This document shows, one piece after another, positions 33,434-45,589 of a stretch of DNA of 64,000 nucleotides (position 1 is its first letter; every line of letters starts with the position of its first letter). Origin of the DNA: Telopea speciosissima. Its lineage: Eukaryota; Streptophyta; Magnoliopsida; Proteales; Proteaceae. The notes under the pieces are model-generated. The model was not told where the DNA came from. It saw only the letters and a list, made by a program, of their open reading frames with translations, and made no database searches. Position numbers and translations under genes: made by a program. Location of the stretch: NCBI RefSeq assembly GCF_018873765.1, contig NC_057925.1:12411568-12475567 (forward strand), in the 5' to 3' direction.

Positions 33434-33684
33434 TGTTCAAAGAAAAGAATAAACACAGAGAAGAGACAGTAGCCATTAATGAGGTTCGGTCTTCCTTAGA
33501 AGCCTACGTCCTCGGGTGAAGCTCCCAATTTTTCTTATTCATCTTGGGAGGTAGATCATATTCATAAATAGATGGTGATACAGCTAGGTTACCATACAAA
33601 GAGGAGAGGGAAGAAGAAAATACAATCAATTACAATACTTGATCAAATATCTCCTACTAAGAATAGAAGATACGATCACCAACA
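33434..33684 (-). repeat. 5' LTR of copia 1
   Basis: 251 bp with TG...CA ends (minus strand TGTTGG...GAACA). The adjoining inner sequence is the primer-binding site TGGTATCAAAG. Confidence 0.93.
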
Positions 33685-34939
33685 ATATCCAAATCTTTGA
33701 AGATTGATCTTGTACCTGTTTCCGAATTCTAAAACATTATTGACAATGGGAAAACTGGTAGGTTTATTTGTTCAACATGTGGATGGGTAGCAAATTAATT
33801 AGCAATGAGTGAGCACAATAATAGCCCTCATACTTAATTTGGGAGATGGGAGGAAGGAATGGCTCCTGCAACTGCTAGGGGAAGGATTTTCTAGCCTTTG
33901 CTTCTATCACTTTGCTCACATGCTACTCATGCCATTTTGTTTTGGTCGAAATGCTACTCATGCCTTTCATAAGCATGAAAAGTTTGCATGGGTAAGCAAA
34001 TAATAGTAAAAATTAAATTTATGTTTAACTCTCTCTTCCCCTCACCCACTTTGAAATGACCTCTGCTCCCCTCGTGTGACACCACATCCCGCACCCTCAT
34101 TGGTGTCATCTGCTAGTTTATTACGTTGGGCTGAGATTTCTAGGACCAGGGTCAGGCTGAGCCAAGCCTAGGTTGAGGCCTAGGTCTGAGCCTGGCCCTA
34201 TATATAAATTTATATAATTACATATAATATATTTAAATATATGATATACAATTATACGTAATTATGTCATCCATGCACTCAAAAAATAGGGGGCAGTCAG
34301 GCCAGCCTGGACCTGCTTAGCTCTGAACTGCTAACTCGGCTCAGCGTAGCCAATCAAGGTCAATCAAGGCCTTAGTTAGTAACTACGATGGCAATAATAA
34401 TTTTTAAAAATATGACATAATTAAACATGTAAGACAGTGATACAGTACGTGTTTAATACATGTTTAATACAACCACTCAATAATAAAAAATAGGGTATAT
34501 ATTCACTATGTAACAGATATGTACATCACTTAATAAACAAAATAATAACATGTAGACAATAACTTTTCAAAAGGAAACCTCAGAACTTAAATAAACACAA
34601 TACAATAGTAGTACTTAATCCCCTTACATTCTATAAGGGAAATCAATAAAATCGAAAATTACTCATCAAAAACGTGAATAGATATTAATCCAATAGAGAT
34701 TACTTCCTGGACCCAATGTTGATGGGCTAAAACAACAATTTAGAGCACAAGTAGCAATGAATGTGATATCAAAACCAGAAAAATAAACGGTAATCCTTCA
34801 AAACACTATTAGCATGGCAATGGTTGAGACCAAGCAGTAACTCTGAATAGCATGGTAGTAATAGCAATCCCAGAAATAAAACTTTTGCTCACACGACATC
34901 AGTTAATCAAATAGTAAGGGAGAAATCCTAACCAGGAAA
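33685..34939. other. Intergenic with a hAT-like fragment at about 34125-34380
   Basis: 34125-34380 has the GGGCTGAG/GAGGCCTAGG/GAGCCTGGCCC strings of the TGCAAG hAT family (full copies at 6743 and 46994) around an A/T core, but its ends are worn. The rest is A/T-rich with no gene. Confidence 0.4.
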
Positions 34940-36664
34940 ATGGGGACATTGAGTGCAGGAAGACGTTGACGGTTAAATGGGATGTGATTTGTAGACCAAA
35001 ATCTGAAGGGAGGTTGGGATTGAGACACCTTCGCGACGTCAGCATGGCGCTCCTTTGTAAATTGGCCTGGTCGGTTAAGTATGAGGATTCCCTGGTTAGC
35101 AACTTTCTTAATGAAGATGTTAATGAATATGGTTCCTTGAAAAATCACTACCTTTCCTCTTTGATTTGGCCTGGCCTTAGAAGAGTATGGAATATGGTGA
35201 AGAAGAATGAGCGTTGGGCGATTGGCAGTGGGTCCTCTATATATTTCTGGAATGATTGCTGGTGGGGTAGCGAGTTTATAGCCTCGGCGTCGGGTCTTGG
35301 GCTGGAGCACTTTCTGGCCAAATCCTCAAAGGTGACTGATTTCATTACCTGGTCCCTCCCTTAGGTAAATGCGATCTTCCTAGGGGATATTTTCTCTACT
35401 ATAAAGAATATTTCGTTGCTTTTAGGGTTTTCAATTCTCGGTCAGCTTGGTAAGTTATCAGGATGAGGAACCCCAAGGTTTCTTGGAGTGGGGTCATTTG
35501 GAACAAGACGTTTTTGCCAAGGCACTCCTGCTTGGCGTGGTGATTGATGCATAATAAAATTCCTGCTGAAATTGCCCTTGCACATAAAGGGTTGCTGATG
35601 CTGTCTCATTGCGAGTTTTGTAAAGGTGTTGTCGAGTCGGCGTTTCATTTATTTTTTGATTGCGCTTTCTCTCGCTTCTTATGGCATAGATTTCTAAATT
35701 TCTTTGGCTTTCTATGGCCGGATGTGGCGTCTTTTGAAGATTTGGTTATTTGGTGAAAGAGGAAGTCCAAAGTGGCACCTATTCCTAATGCCTGGGTTTT
35801 AGGTGTGGTTTTGATTCCTTTTAATCTTTGGAAGGAGCGTAACTCCAGGAAGTTTGAGGGTAAGGCTAGGCAGGTGGATACATCTCTGCTTGAGATCCTT
35901 AATTCACTTAGGGAGCTATAGGGTTCTTTTTCCTATCCGGTGTCATCGACCCAAGATTTGATTTGTGCCAGGCATTTGAACATCCCTTTGATTCCAAAAC
36001 CGGCGCAGGTGATTTTGGTGTAGGCCTCCAAGGGGTTAGTTCAAACTCAATGCTGATGGTTGTTCCTTAGGGAATCCAAGCAGGATTGGAGCAGGTGGCA
36101 TCATTAGAGATGAGCAAGCTGTCTCCCTTTCAACTTTCAGTATTTATCTTGGCACTAGGACCAACTTTGTGGCTGAATTTTTGGCAATCCTCCATGGTCT
36201 TCTCAGGGCTAAGGAAATGAGTGTGACACGTTTATGGATCGAGTGTGATTCAGTGGCGGTGATCAGTGCCTTCAATTCATGGGTTTTTCCTTGGTTTGTC
36301 AGGTGGCAATGGAGTGATCTCAATTTTTTTCTTTCGACCATCCAATGGAAGATTTCTCACTGTTTTAGGGAGGCTAACACTGTGGCAGATTACCTTGCTA
36401 AAGTAGTAGCGAACGTGGGGTTTCTTCTCCCTTAGTTACTGTTTTCCCCTCTTCTGTTAAATTGTCTTTGTTGGAGGATGCCTTAGGTCGCCCTCAATAT
36501 AGATTCTACTAGTGTGATTCTCCGTGCTAGAGTTTCATTGTTTGGGTAGGGTTTTCCCTTCCTGTGTGTCTTTGTATTCGTCTAGGTATGCCTGAACGTT
36601 AATCTTTTGTATCATTTTTTCCTTTTCAATATAATTCTTTGCTGATCTTTAACAAAAAAAAAAA
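34940..36664 (+). mobile_element. 5'-truncated L1-type LINE (LINE C) with RNase H and poly(A) tail
   Basis: Only the 3' third of an L1-type element. Post-RT region (TVKWDVICRPKSEGRLGLRHL, about 34960-35360), zinc-binding module (about 35540-35750, CEFCKGVVESAFHLFFDC), and a C-terminal RNase H (about 36040-36435, with LNADGCS near the start, then GAGGIIRD, WIECDS and the final ADYLAK). It ends in an A-run at 36653-36664 preceded by a LINE-like 3' UTR. 5' truncation is the usual outcome of target-primed insertion. A few stops interrupt it. No convincing target duplication. Confidence 0.88.
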
Positions 36665-37026
36665 GCAGTCACCAGATTCAAATATTATAGCGAAATAATT
36701 TAGGACAAAGAGAAAGGAATTCATACCGATCATTTCTGCCTAACTTTGCATTTTGAAGAGACCAAGACTTGAAGAATCAAAGAACATTAGCTTTCTTTTC
36801 CTCTTGTAACTTACATGGCTGGTAATGGGGGGGAGAGAGAGATGCTTACAAGGGGACCCTACAATCCACTGGAGAGTCCGATATTGGAACGAAAAAAGAA
36901 ATGCATATTATACGGATCGAGATCGCCAGTGCAACCCTTGTAGGAAGGGAAGGATGCAATTGAGAAGAAGAGGGGGCGTGAAGGATTTTTGGGTTTTAGG
37001 GTTCCAAACCAAAAGTATTTGTATAA
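36665..37026. other. Intergenic, nothing recognised
   Basis: Purine-rich sequence with short frames and no domain or repeat ends. Confidence 0.4.
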
Positions 37027-37036
37027 AATAAATAAG

Positions 37037-37203
37037 GGAAATAGTTTTCTGTCCGGGAGTATGGCCTACACCAGCACTCCCATGTGTCTATCTCTCGCCT
37101 CCTCAAAATAAGGGGCAAACGTGTCTTTTCATTTGGGGAGGAGAGAGATAGACTCATGGGAGTGCTGGCGTAGGCCACAGTCCCAAACAGAGTTCTTTTT
37201 GCC
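37037..37203. mobile_element. Mutator-like MITE with 10-bp target duplication
   Basis: A 167-bp palindromic element. Left end GGAAATAGTTTTCTGT and right end (reversed) GGCAAAAAGAACTCTGT lead into matching arms with CAGCACTCCCATG and GTCTATCTCTC. Flanked by AATAAATAAG on both sides (37027-37036 and 37204-37213). Confidence 0.8.
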
Positions 37204-37363
37204 AATAAATAAGCACCCAAAGTAAATAGAGTAACTGTGAAGAAAATGGGAAGTCTGGGGGACAGAAACAAACGATGTAGACAACACTGGAGGTGTGAAC
37301 AATGCCATGAAATAGCGAAGTGACCTTCTTGGTAAAACCTGAAGTTGCAAAGACGATGGATTC

Positions 37364-37684
37364 GTTTCGTTGCAAGGGGATTTAAAGGGAAGGGAAGTGA
37401 AAATTTTAAACCTAAAAGGAAATTTTTGTAATCATTACCGCCATGTAACTAAATCACTAAATATAAATCATTCCATATTTGGTTATTAAATTTCACTTTA
37501 CTTTGCATCCATTTTCTTTTGGTTTAAAAAATAAAATAAAAATTACTTGTGAAATGTATTATTACTAAATATGGTAAGAAATTTAAGTAATTTATATAAT
37601 CACATGGGATAATGATTACAAAAGTTTCTTTTAGGTTTAAGATATTTCACTTCCCACCCCCTTTAATTTCCCTTGCAACCAAAC
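37364..37684. mobile_element. Foldback MITE
   Basis: Inverted arms of about 90 bp: left from GTTTCGTTGCAAGGGGATTT, right (reversed) from GTTTGGTTGCAAGGGAAATT. Both continue through TTAAACCTAAAAG and TTTGTAATCATTA. Superfamily not settled because I see no target duplication. Confidence 0.7.
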
Positions 37685-38609
37685 GTACTTGATGGTAGAG
37701 TCAATGGAGAAGAGAATGAGAGTAGGGTTCACTGCCTGCAAGGTAAGACCAGCGATACTAGTGATGGCTACTACGTAAATCGGGATTTTTTGGGTTTTAC
37801 ATTTGATTTCTTTTTTTGGTTTTCTTTTAAAGCAACATATGGGAAGACATTTTACATGGTAAAATACGTTTTATACGTGTTTAATATGTGTCCTTATAAA
37901 AATCATGTTTTATACCATATAAGTGCATTTATACAATAAAATACATTTTATTCAATTAAAGGATCGAATACATGTATTTACTAATTAAGATCAAGGCCAG
38001 GTTTGAACTAGGGCTGAGCCCAATAGACCTAGGCTTGGACGGAGATATCTTAACCCGACCTTGGGTTGGCCTGAACTGCGGCTAAGTTAAAGGGACCTGG
38101 GGTTCAGCAGATATTTTAAAAAACTCAACCTAGCCCCGCCTAGTTGCACCTCCCTTATCGAGAGTGGTGTGGACAACATGACAACAAACTTGCATCAACA
38201 AGCTGCCATGTATTGGGCCGCGAAGAGAACATATACCGAATTACAAAACATATTATAGAAAAAGATGAGAAAGAGTGACAGTTTTGTAATTTTATGCTCT
38301 TGGTGGGCTGATTTAGGAAACAACAAAACAGTTGGAGATCCACTGCAACTTCGCGGAAGCAGAACTTGTCTAACGAGCGAAGGGGCCACGAATTGAAAAA
38401 AGAAAGAATGCAACAACCATAAAACAATGCTGCTGGACTCATCTAGATGACCTGACAGCCTGCACGGAATGTCCTGTCAACCAGATACATACCTTTTGTT
38501 CCCTTCCTTTGAGTTCACTTTTACGAAACAAACTTACCGCCACTCTTGTTAGTTTCATGTCTACTTTCTTCTCCTTTACAGACTTTTTCCTCCTCCACTC
38601 ACCCCTCTT
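37685..38609. other. Intergenic with a worn hAT-like fragment near 37990-38150
   Basis: 37990-38150 carries AGGGCTGAGCCCA and GACCTAGGCTTGG strings like the TGCAAG hAT family. 38150-38609 has minus-strand frames of up to 95 codons that show no domain I know. Confidence 0.35.
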
Positions 38610-38614
38610 CAGCC

Positions 38615-38874
38615 TGTTAGAGTTTATGTAATAAGGGTACATTGGGTACTGGGTTGTTATCTTGTATTGTGCTTTTACCTTTTTATCTGTTTTACCTCCC
38701 TTGGCCTACCTTATGTACACAGGTAAGTGAATCAATATAGGGGAGAGATATCATTTCTACCCTCAAGACATTGCACTCATCTTTCTTTTCTTCTCCTCTC
38801 TTCTTCCTCTCTTCTCCTTACCTCTTATCTTCTCTTCTCTTCTTTCTTACCTTGTTCCTTGCCTACCTTCAACT
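38615..38874 (+). repeat. 5' LTR of copia 2
   Basis: Starts TGTTAGAG and ends CTTCAACT, next to the primer site. Its end is CT rather than CA, as is that of the 3' LTR. Confidence 0.85.
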
Positions 38875-39582
38875 TGGTATTAGAGCCAAGAAGGTTTGAG
38901 AGTTGACCAACAGCTCTTTCATTCATTGTGCCTCTTTTTGGAACCGTAGAAAAGTAAAGGGCTCTAATAGAGGTTGTACTACTTAAAAAGATACAACTAA
39001 GAGACCTAATGGAGTTCTCTCATCAAATAGAGGACTTCATGGAAGACGATTGGAGGCTTTGAAGATCAATTGAAAAACAAGGGAGGCAGAATATAGATAC
39101 TGCCGGTTGTTTTGGTCCAATTCTCTCTCTCTCTCTCTCTCTGTCATCGAGCATCAGGTGCAAGTGGGGCTGAGCTTGATAGAATGGCCTAAGGGTTACC
39201 TTTCATCCCCCTATGGCCTTGATTGCTGAAAGGATGAGCTGTTGGAGCACAACTAATTCTCCCATGGACTTACAGGTACTGCCATATTTGTGTTCTGTTT
39301 CCTCTATTTCTGGTAAGGGTAGTGTTCATGTTACTTCTTCTATTTCCCTTAACTCTGTTCTTCATGTTCTTAACTTTACCATTAACCTCTTATCCATGAG
39401 TCACTTAACCAAATCCTTGAATTGTTGTGTCACCTTCTTTCCTTCTCATTGTTTTTTCTAGGATTAGGTAACAAAGAGGATTATTGGCAGTGGACGTGAG
39501 GAGAAAGGACTTCTTTCTTGAACCAGAACATCATTTTTTTACTACTGCTCAATCTTATGTGTGGGTGTAGTAACAACAACAC

Positions 39583-40104
39583 ACAGTAAGGAGGAGTGAT
39601 ATGATTCCGATTGAAGGAGTTGGGAGTTGGGAGTTGCACCGATCAATGACAAGCTCCGAGAGAGTTGTTTGAGATGGTACAGTCATGTTCAACAAAGGCC
39701 TAGGGACGCCCTAGTAAGGAGGAGTGATGTGAGTCCTATTGAAGGAGCTAACTAGGGACAGGCCTAAAATGACCATAGGAGAAGTTGTGAGGAAAGACAT
39801 GCGTTGTCTGGGTCTTGTACCAAGTATGACCTCGGATAGAGCCTGTTGGAGGGCAAGGTCCATGTTGCAGACCCCATTTAGCTGAGATTCTCATGACTTG
39901 CTGGGCTGTGCCTCCTTTCATCTACTTTCTTTTTTCAACTTTCATTTGGCAGTTTCCTTTTGTCTATCTCATCTCATTCTCCATCCCTCTTTCCCATCTC
40001 TTCATCCCTCTTTCTTGTTTAGACGTTAGTTTTCCCTACTTTGTTTAGTTGGATCCATGTAGCCGACCCCATTAAGTTGGGATAAGCCTGAGTTTGTCGT
40101 TGTT
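39583..40104 (+). mobile_element. RTE-type LINE 3' fragment inside copia 2
   Basis: A 5'-truncated RTE-type LINE end. It encodes a worn RTE C-terminal region (forms of RRPRDAL, RRSD, VRKDM, MTSDRA) and ends with the RTE 3' sequence GTAGCCGACCCCATTAAGTTGGGATAAG (in two pieces here) plus a TTGTTG-type tail. Flanked by GTAGTAACAACAACAC (39567-39582) and GTAGTGGCAACAACAC (40105-40120), a probable target duplication with two differences. Confidence 0.75.
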
Positions 40105-41949
40105 GTAGTGGCAACAACACTGTTGATTTTGTGATGCTTTGGCATCAACGTTTAAGCCATCCCTCTTTTGGTGTTATAAAAAACAATTGTCACACTTGTC
40201 TTCTTCTATTTCTACTTCCCCTGTATTTTAATATGAACCATGTTTGTTTGCTAAACAGTGTCGTACCTCTTATCCTTACCATGGTAATAGACCTACTATT
40301 CCTTATTGTGCATTCTGATGTTTGGAGACTTTCTCCCACTACTTCTTTATATGGCTATCATTATTTTGTCTCATTTGTTGGTGATTGCTCCCACATCACC
40401 TGGATTATTTTGATGAAACACAAAAACGATGTCTATGATGATTTCAAAATTTTGACCCACATGATTTGTGCCAAATTTGATACTAGAATTAAAATTGTTC
40501 ACTCTGATAAAGTGGGAGTGTATGGTGGACTCCAATTTTTCTTTACCGATAATGGCATTATCCATTAACTTGCCTATGTTGACACACTTCGACAAAATGA
40601 GGTAGCTGGACGGAAAAATCACTATTTATTGGAAGTCACTAGGATCTACTGTTTGGTATGCATGTCCAAAAGATTTTTTGGTCTGATGTCTTTCTTACAG
40701 CTGCCTTCTTAATAAACCGTATGCCCTCTTGTATCTTTGATTCCAAATCTCTTTTAGAAATTGTCTCCACAAGCTTCTGCTTTCTCTATTCCTCCCAAGG
40801 TGTTTGGGTGCGTGTGCTCAATGCATTTTAGTAAGTCTGCTTGGACTAAACTTGATCAGGATCAAGCCTTAAATATCTTTTTCTTGGTTATGTTCCTTCT
40901 ACCAAGGGCTATAAGTGCTACCATCCATCCTCCCGAAGGCAGTTTCTCTCCGAAGATGTCATCTTTTTTGAATCTGTGCCTTTCTTTACACTTCATCTAC
41001 ACCCTCTTCAGGGGGAGAGTAGTGGAAGTGAAGAGGCTATTGTCATCTTTCTTCCTCCGTTTCTGGTTGATGTGGGAAAACACAAGGAAGTGGATGTTGT
41101 TGCTGTTTTAGATCATTTAGGGGGAGCTGGTAATGAGAAGAAGTTACTTGTTTACAAAAGAAAGGGAAAGAAGACTTGCCAAGAGTCCTCTTTGTATCCA
41201 CATCCTAAGCTCCACTTTACTTAGTCAGGTAATACTCCTTCCCCTCCTTCTGAGTTGGATCTTTCCATCCCTATTTGGAAGGGAAAGACAGCTTGTACTA
41301 ATCCTAAAGCCAAATTTGTTTCCTATGATAATATCTCTCCTACATGTGTTGCTTTCTTTGTTGCTCTTTCCTCTATTCTCATTCCCAAGAATGTCACTGA
41401 GGCCATGTCGGACCTAAAGTGGAAGAAAGCCATGTGTGAGGAAATGATGGCTTTTGTGAAAAACTGTACTTGGAAGCTGACTGATCTTCCCATGGGGAGA
41501 GTTTCGACTTTCGATTAGATGGAGACAAGGTTTTAGGTCTCGGTTTCACCCCTGATTTTGCCTAGCCACGAAACCAAGTTCTAACGAGATCTCAGCGAAT
41601 TGGTGTATTTTTCCCCGTTTTGACTCGATGGTGGGTTTCAGTAGCCATATGGCCAAGATAGGTCCTGAAACTTGACATCCATCCTATTTAGGCCTTCTAT
41701 ACACAATGGAAGCATTAGTTTTTTACAAATTCAAACCCAAAATAGTACTTAGACTTCGGACCCTAGGTTGGTAGTCTATGGCGTACGTGAGCTCTACCTT
41801 AGGCTATTCCACACAATATTTAGAACTCATATAGTTAAAATAGAGGTGTAAAACGACTTAATTAAGCATTAGAAATTAAAAAATATCAAACCATAAACCA
41901 TAAACCATTTAGCATTAGGTATCATATTTATAATCATACATGGTGATGG

Positions 41950-42540
41950 TTTGACGGTTTGTTAGTAATTGTTAGAAACTTGGAAAGAGACATAGATTAA
42001 ACAAATACCAGTGTAAGTGTGTTGTTAAAGATACATACGTGGTGATAGGCTTAGCTAAGTAAATTGGGATTTAATTGTTTCTCTTTCCTAGTATAGTTAT
42101 GTTTCAATTTCCAATTGTTACTAGGTTCTAGGCTTAGCTAGGTAAGAGGTGTTAGTCATATTTCCTTTGTAACTCTTGTTTGATTTTCTATATACAAAGA
42201 TATGGAGGCAGTTCTCTTCTCCTTCTCCTTTCTTTCTCTTTCTGTTCTCTTCTCTTCAGATTTTGGTTGTATTATCTTTCGTTACATGGTATCAGAGCAA
42301 TGAAGAAGAAGGACAAAAAATTTTTCTGCAAGTTTGAGGGAAGGTTTCTTCAAGTTATAAAAAAAAATAAAAAATTAAATCGATCGCTTCTCTTTCTCTC
42401 AACTCTCTTCTTCTTCACTGGTACTGGTTCTGGTTCTCAAGTTCTTCAAGAAGAAGAAGAAAATTTGCCATTTGGGCTGTCAATGTGTAATGCTTTACGT
42501 GAGGGGGAGATTGAAGATTATCATTCTCTTATCTGCTATT
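41950..42540 (+). mobile_element. Nested LTR and leader fragment in copia 2
   Basis: An LTR-like stretch with a CT-rich end followed directly by a primer-binding site, TGGTATCAGAGC (42289-42300), and a short leader. No coding domain follows. The left edge is approximate. Confidence 0.5.
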
Positions 42541-42599
42541 GAAGATTATTATTCTCTTATCTGCTAAAGACATCAGCTCAAGATTATTTTTAACTAAAC

Positions 42600-42880
42600 C
42601 AATGCCTCAGTGATGTGCACTAGTTCATTCCTTCTGACTGTAAAGAACTTAGCAAATATCTAAAGTATTTGGCCCTAATACCAAGTTGAAAGGAGAAGAT
42701 CCAGAGAATGATTTGGCTTGTCTTGAATGACAGAGGCCATTATTTATTTATAAGGAGGATAACAAATACAAATAAGGTATGTTAGGTAAGGCTGTGTCAG
42801 AGGCTTTATCCTAACATCCAGATACGATGAACCTAGACATAGTCTAGTCGACTCCTTATTCTTAACAAAACTCCACCAGG
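42600..42880 (-). mobile_element. Second nested LTR scrap in copia 2, minus strand
   Basis: On the minus strand, a primer-like TTGGTATTAGGGCC (about 42670-42684) abuts an LTR-like stretch running up to about 42830-42880. Fragment only. Confidence 0.35.
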
Positions 42881-43461
42881 CTTTATGTTCTCCTCAACTG
42901 AAGGGAAAGTGTGCCTTTTCAACTAAGTTGTATATGGCTTCAAACAATCCCCAAAGGCTTGGTTTGAGAGGTTTAGACAGGCTATTCTAAAGAATGGATA
43001 TACCTAGAGTCAAGCTGACCATACTTTATTTATTCAGCGAGGTAATGGTACTATCACATGACAGAGTTGAGATAACCCGACTGAAGTCTTACCTAGATCA
43101 ACAATTTGAGATCAAGGACCTTGGACCCTTGAAATACTTCTTGAGAATTGAAGTGTCAAGGTCACAAAAGGGAATAAATATCTGTCAAAGGAAGTTTGTG
43201 CTGGATTTGTTTAAAGAAACAAGAATATTAGGTTGAAAACCAACAAGCAAACTCTCCTATTGAGCCACAATTTAGGAGAAGCCCATGGTCCATCCCTTAT
43301 TGATGCTGGGAAGTACTAGAGACTAGTGGGGAAGCTGATCTATCTCTCTCTGACTCGCCCAGATATCACCTATACAATTGGGGTGGTGAGTCAGTTTATG
43401 CATGCTCCTAAGAGTGAGCACTTGGATGTTGTGTATCGCATCCTCAGGTACTTGAAGTCCA

Positions 43462-44498
43462 ACAACAACAACATCCTAGCCTTATCCCTACTTAATGAGG
43501 TTGGCTACATGGATTCTAGAAGAGACAATAGAATAATAAAAGGAAGGGTCATACAAGTAAAAGGGGGGGGGGGGGGTGAGCATACAACATCGACACATAC
43601 TCTAGGGCATCGACCCTTTATAGCTGTACCGCTTCTTAACTACCTAACATTCTGTTCAAGATCTCGAAATGGGGTGTAAGACAAAAATAACTGTATCACA
43701 CCATCAAGGTCCAAGTAAATGAGGTCGACCGCATGGATCTTTGATTTCCAAACAACTCTATTTGAGGTCATACAAGGCCTATGCTAAGCATGTCTTTCTT
43801 TACCACTTCTCCTAAGGTTATCTTAGGCTTGCCCCTGGTTCTTTTAGCTCCCTCAATCAGGATTATGTTTCTCCAGACTGGGGCAATTGGAGGCCTCCGT
43901 TGAACATGGCCATACCACCTCAAGCGACTCTCTCTAAGTTATCAGGGATCGGAGCTATACCCAACTCAGCTCTAATTTGGTCATTTCTTACCTCATCCTT
44001 CTTTCTTTTCCCACTCATCCATCTCAACATCCTCATCTCTGCAACACTAAGTTTATTTATGTGTCTCTTCTTTACAGTCCAACATTCTGCCCCGTACATC
44101 ATAGCTGGTCTAATGATAGTCTTATAAATTTTTTTTTTTTACTTTGAAGGGATACGCCGATTGCACTTAAATCCAGTCGCGCCTCTCCACTTCATCTACC
44201 CTATTGTAATCCTTTGGGCAACATCGTCATCTATGTCGCCCTCCTTGTTTGCGATTGATCCCAGATATCCATCCTAGAGCTACCAAAGCTACATACCATG
44301 TATTCGGTCTTAGTTCTACTTATCTTCAGTCCTTTTGACTCCAAGTTTGTTCTCCATAGTTTCATTTTGGCGTTAATCCCTGCTTTTGTCTCATCTATTA
44401 AAACAATATCATTTGCAAAGATCATACACTATGGGACCTCATCTTGTATACCTCTTGTTAAGTCGTCCATAATAAGCGCAACCAAGTAAGGACACTTG
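43462..44498 (-). mobile_element. RTE-type LINE, 5'-truncated, inside copia 2
   Basis: Minus-strand RTE copy. Reverse transcriptase remnant with FANDIVLIDE (about 44400) in place of FADD, then YGAECWTVKKRHINKLSVAE (about 44090-44030) and LGIAPIPDN. The 3' end is at the left edge: ATAAGGCTAGGATGTTGTTGTT read on the minus strand. A 20-bp target duplication CCTCAGGTACTTGAAGTCCA flanks it perfectly (43442-43461 and 44499-44518). The copy has several stops and a G-run (43562-43576). Confidence 0.9.
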
Positions 44499-45056
44499 CC
44501 TCAGGTACTTGAAGTCCACTTTAGGAAAAAGACTATTATATGCTAGGCACAACCATTTGAGGATAGAAGGCTACACCAATGCTATTTGGGTTGATTCAGT
44601 TTCTAACAAACAATCTACATTAGGCTAGTACACATTTGTGGGGGATAACCTAGTCACATGGAGGAGAAAATAAAGCCTTTTGTGGCTAGATCAAGTGTAG
44701 AGGCAGAAGTTAGGGCTATGACTCATGGAGACATGGAGTATGGAACTCCTATGACTGAGAAGGCTAGTCTAAGAGTTGGGATTTGATACTGAGGTACCTA
44801 TGCAGCTCTATTATGACAACAAAGCTGCTATTAGTATAGCTCACAATCTCGTACAACATGACCATATAAAGCATTTGGAGGTGGACCGACATTTCATTAG
44901 GGAGAAGATTGACTTTGGCTACATTTGCACTCCTTTTGTAAGGACAAACAACCAGTTGGCTGATATCTTCACCAAAGGGCTCATTTCTCACCAGTTCAGT
45001 ACCCTTCTGGGCAAGCTGGAAATGTATGACATTTATTCCCCAGCTTGTGGGGGTAG

Positions 45057-45328
45057 TGTTAGAGTTTTTGTAATAAGGGTACTGGGTTATTATCTTATAT
45101 TGTGCTTTTACCTTTTTACTTGTTTTGCCTCACTTGGTTACCTTATGTTAGCATTTGTGGGGGGGGGGGGGGGATGGTTGGGGGAGGGTATGTATGTACT
45201 TTCTCATATAACACAAGTATGTGAATCAATGTAGGGGAGAGAAATTGATTCTCTCCCCAAGACATTGCACTCATCTTTCTCTTCTTCTCCTCTCATCTTC
45301 TTACCTTGATCCTTGCCTACCTTCAACT
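45057..45328 (+). repeat. 3' LTR of copia 2
   Basis: Partner of 38615-38874, extended by a G-rich insertion (45160-45200). Ends CTTCAACT, followed by CAGCC. Confidence 0.85.
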
Positions 45329-45589
45329 CAGCCCTTCCTTGAGTCTCCGTCGTTTCGTTACTACTCATTCAAATGAAGAAAACATAGAAAGACTGAGCCC
45401 CAATCAGGAATCCAGAAAGTTGATTGAGAAACCGACGCCCACCATGTGTCAACCCGTGATTGAGAAGGCTATAGTCCAACTTCTAAATGAAGACCTGCCA
45501 ACCCATCATTTATTGTTGTTGACTGAGATGATACATGCTTCGCCACCCATATAAATCAAAAGGCCATGAAGCATTTAATAGGGTAAATT

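Larger units (their letters stand above)
27347..33684 (-). mobile_element. Ty1-copia LTR retrotransposon (copia 1), broken
   Basis: A complete-layout copia element on the minus strand between two 251-bp LTRs. Parts, 5' to 3' of the element (descending positions): leader 33433-31660; gag about 31655-31000; protease / pre-integrase region about 30800-30290; integrase about 30220-29500; reverse transcriptase about 29170-28400, with the YVDD box; RNase H about 28250-27600. A primer site TGGTATCAAAG adjoins the 5' LTR and a G-run polypurine tract the 3' LTR. The coding region has about half a dozen breaks. I count 11 differences between the LTRs, so it is young compared with its neighbours (low millions of years at commonly used plant rates). 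The leader appears to hold an unrelated LTR-like insert and poly-C tracts. No clean target duplication. Confidence 0.93.
38615..45328 (+). mobile_element. Ty1-copia LTR retrotransposon (copia 2), heavily decayed, with nested insertions
   Basis: LTRs 38615-38874 and 45057-45328, flanked by CAGCC on both sides (38610-38614 and 45329-45333), a perfect 5-bp target duplication. A primer site TGGTATTAGAGCC follows the 5' LTR. Parts: protease / pre-integrase about 39210-39540 and 40130-40200; integrase about 40300-40700; reverse transcriptase split between about 41400-41515 and 42905-43240; RNase H about 44510-45050. Gag is essentially missing. Two RTE-type LINE ends (39583-40104 and 43462-44498) and LTR scraps (about 41950-42880) have inserted. 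Many breaks. The LTRs are clearly more diverged than those of copia 1, so it is older. Confidence 0.9.

Noticed and set aside
38155-38442. 95-codon minus-strand frame before copia 2
   Set aside because: No recognisable domain, no start context, and a similar-length frame in a neighbouring phase; chance cannot be excluded.
44231-44425. Separate small gene on the minus strand
   Set aside because: It is reverse-transcriptase sequence of the RTE-type LINE at 43462-44498.
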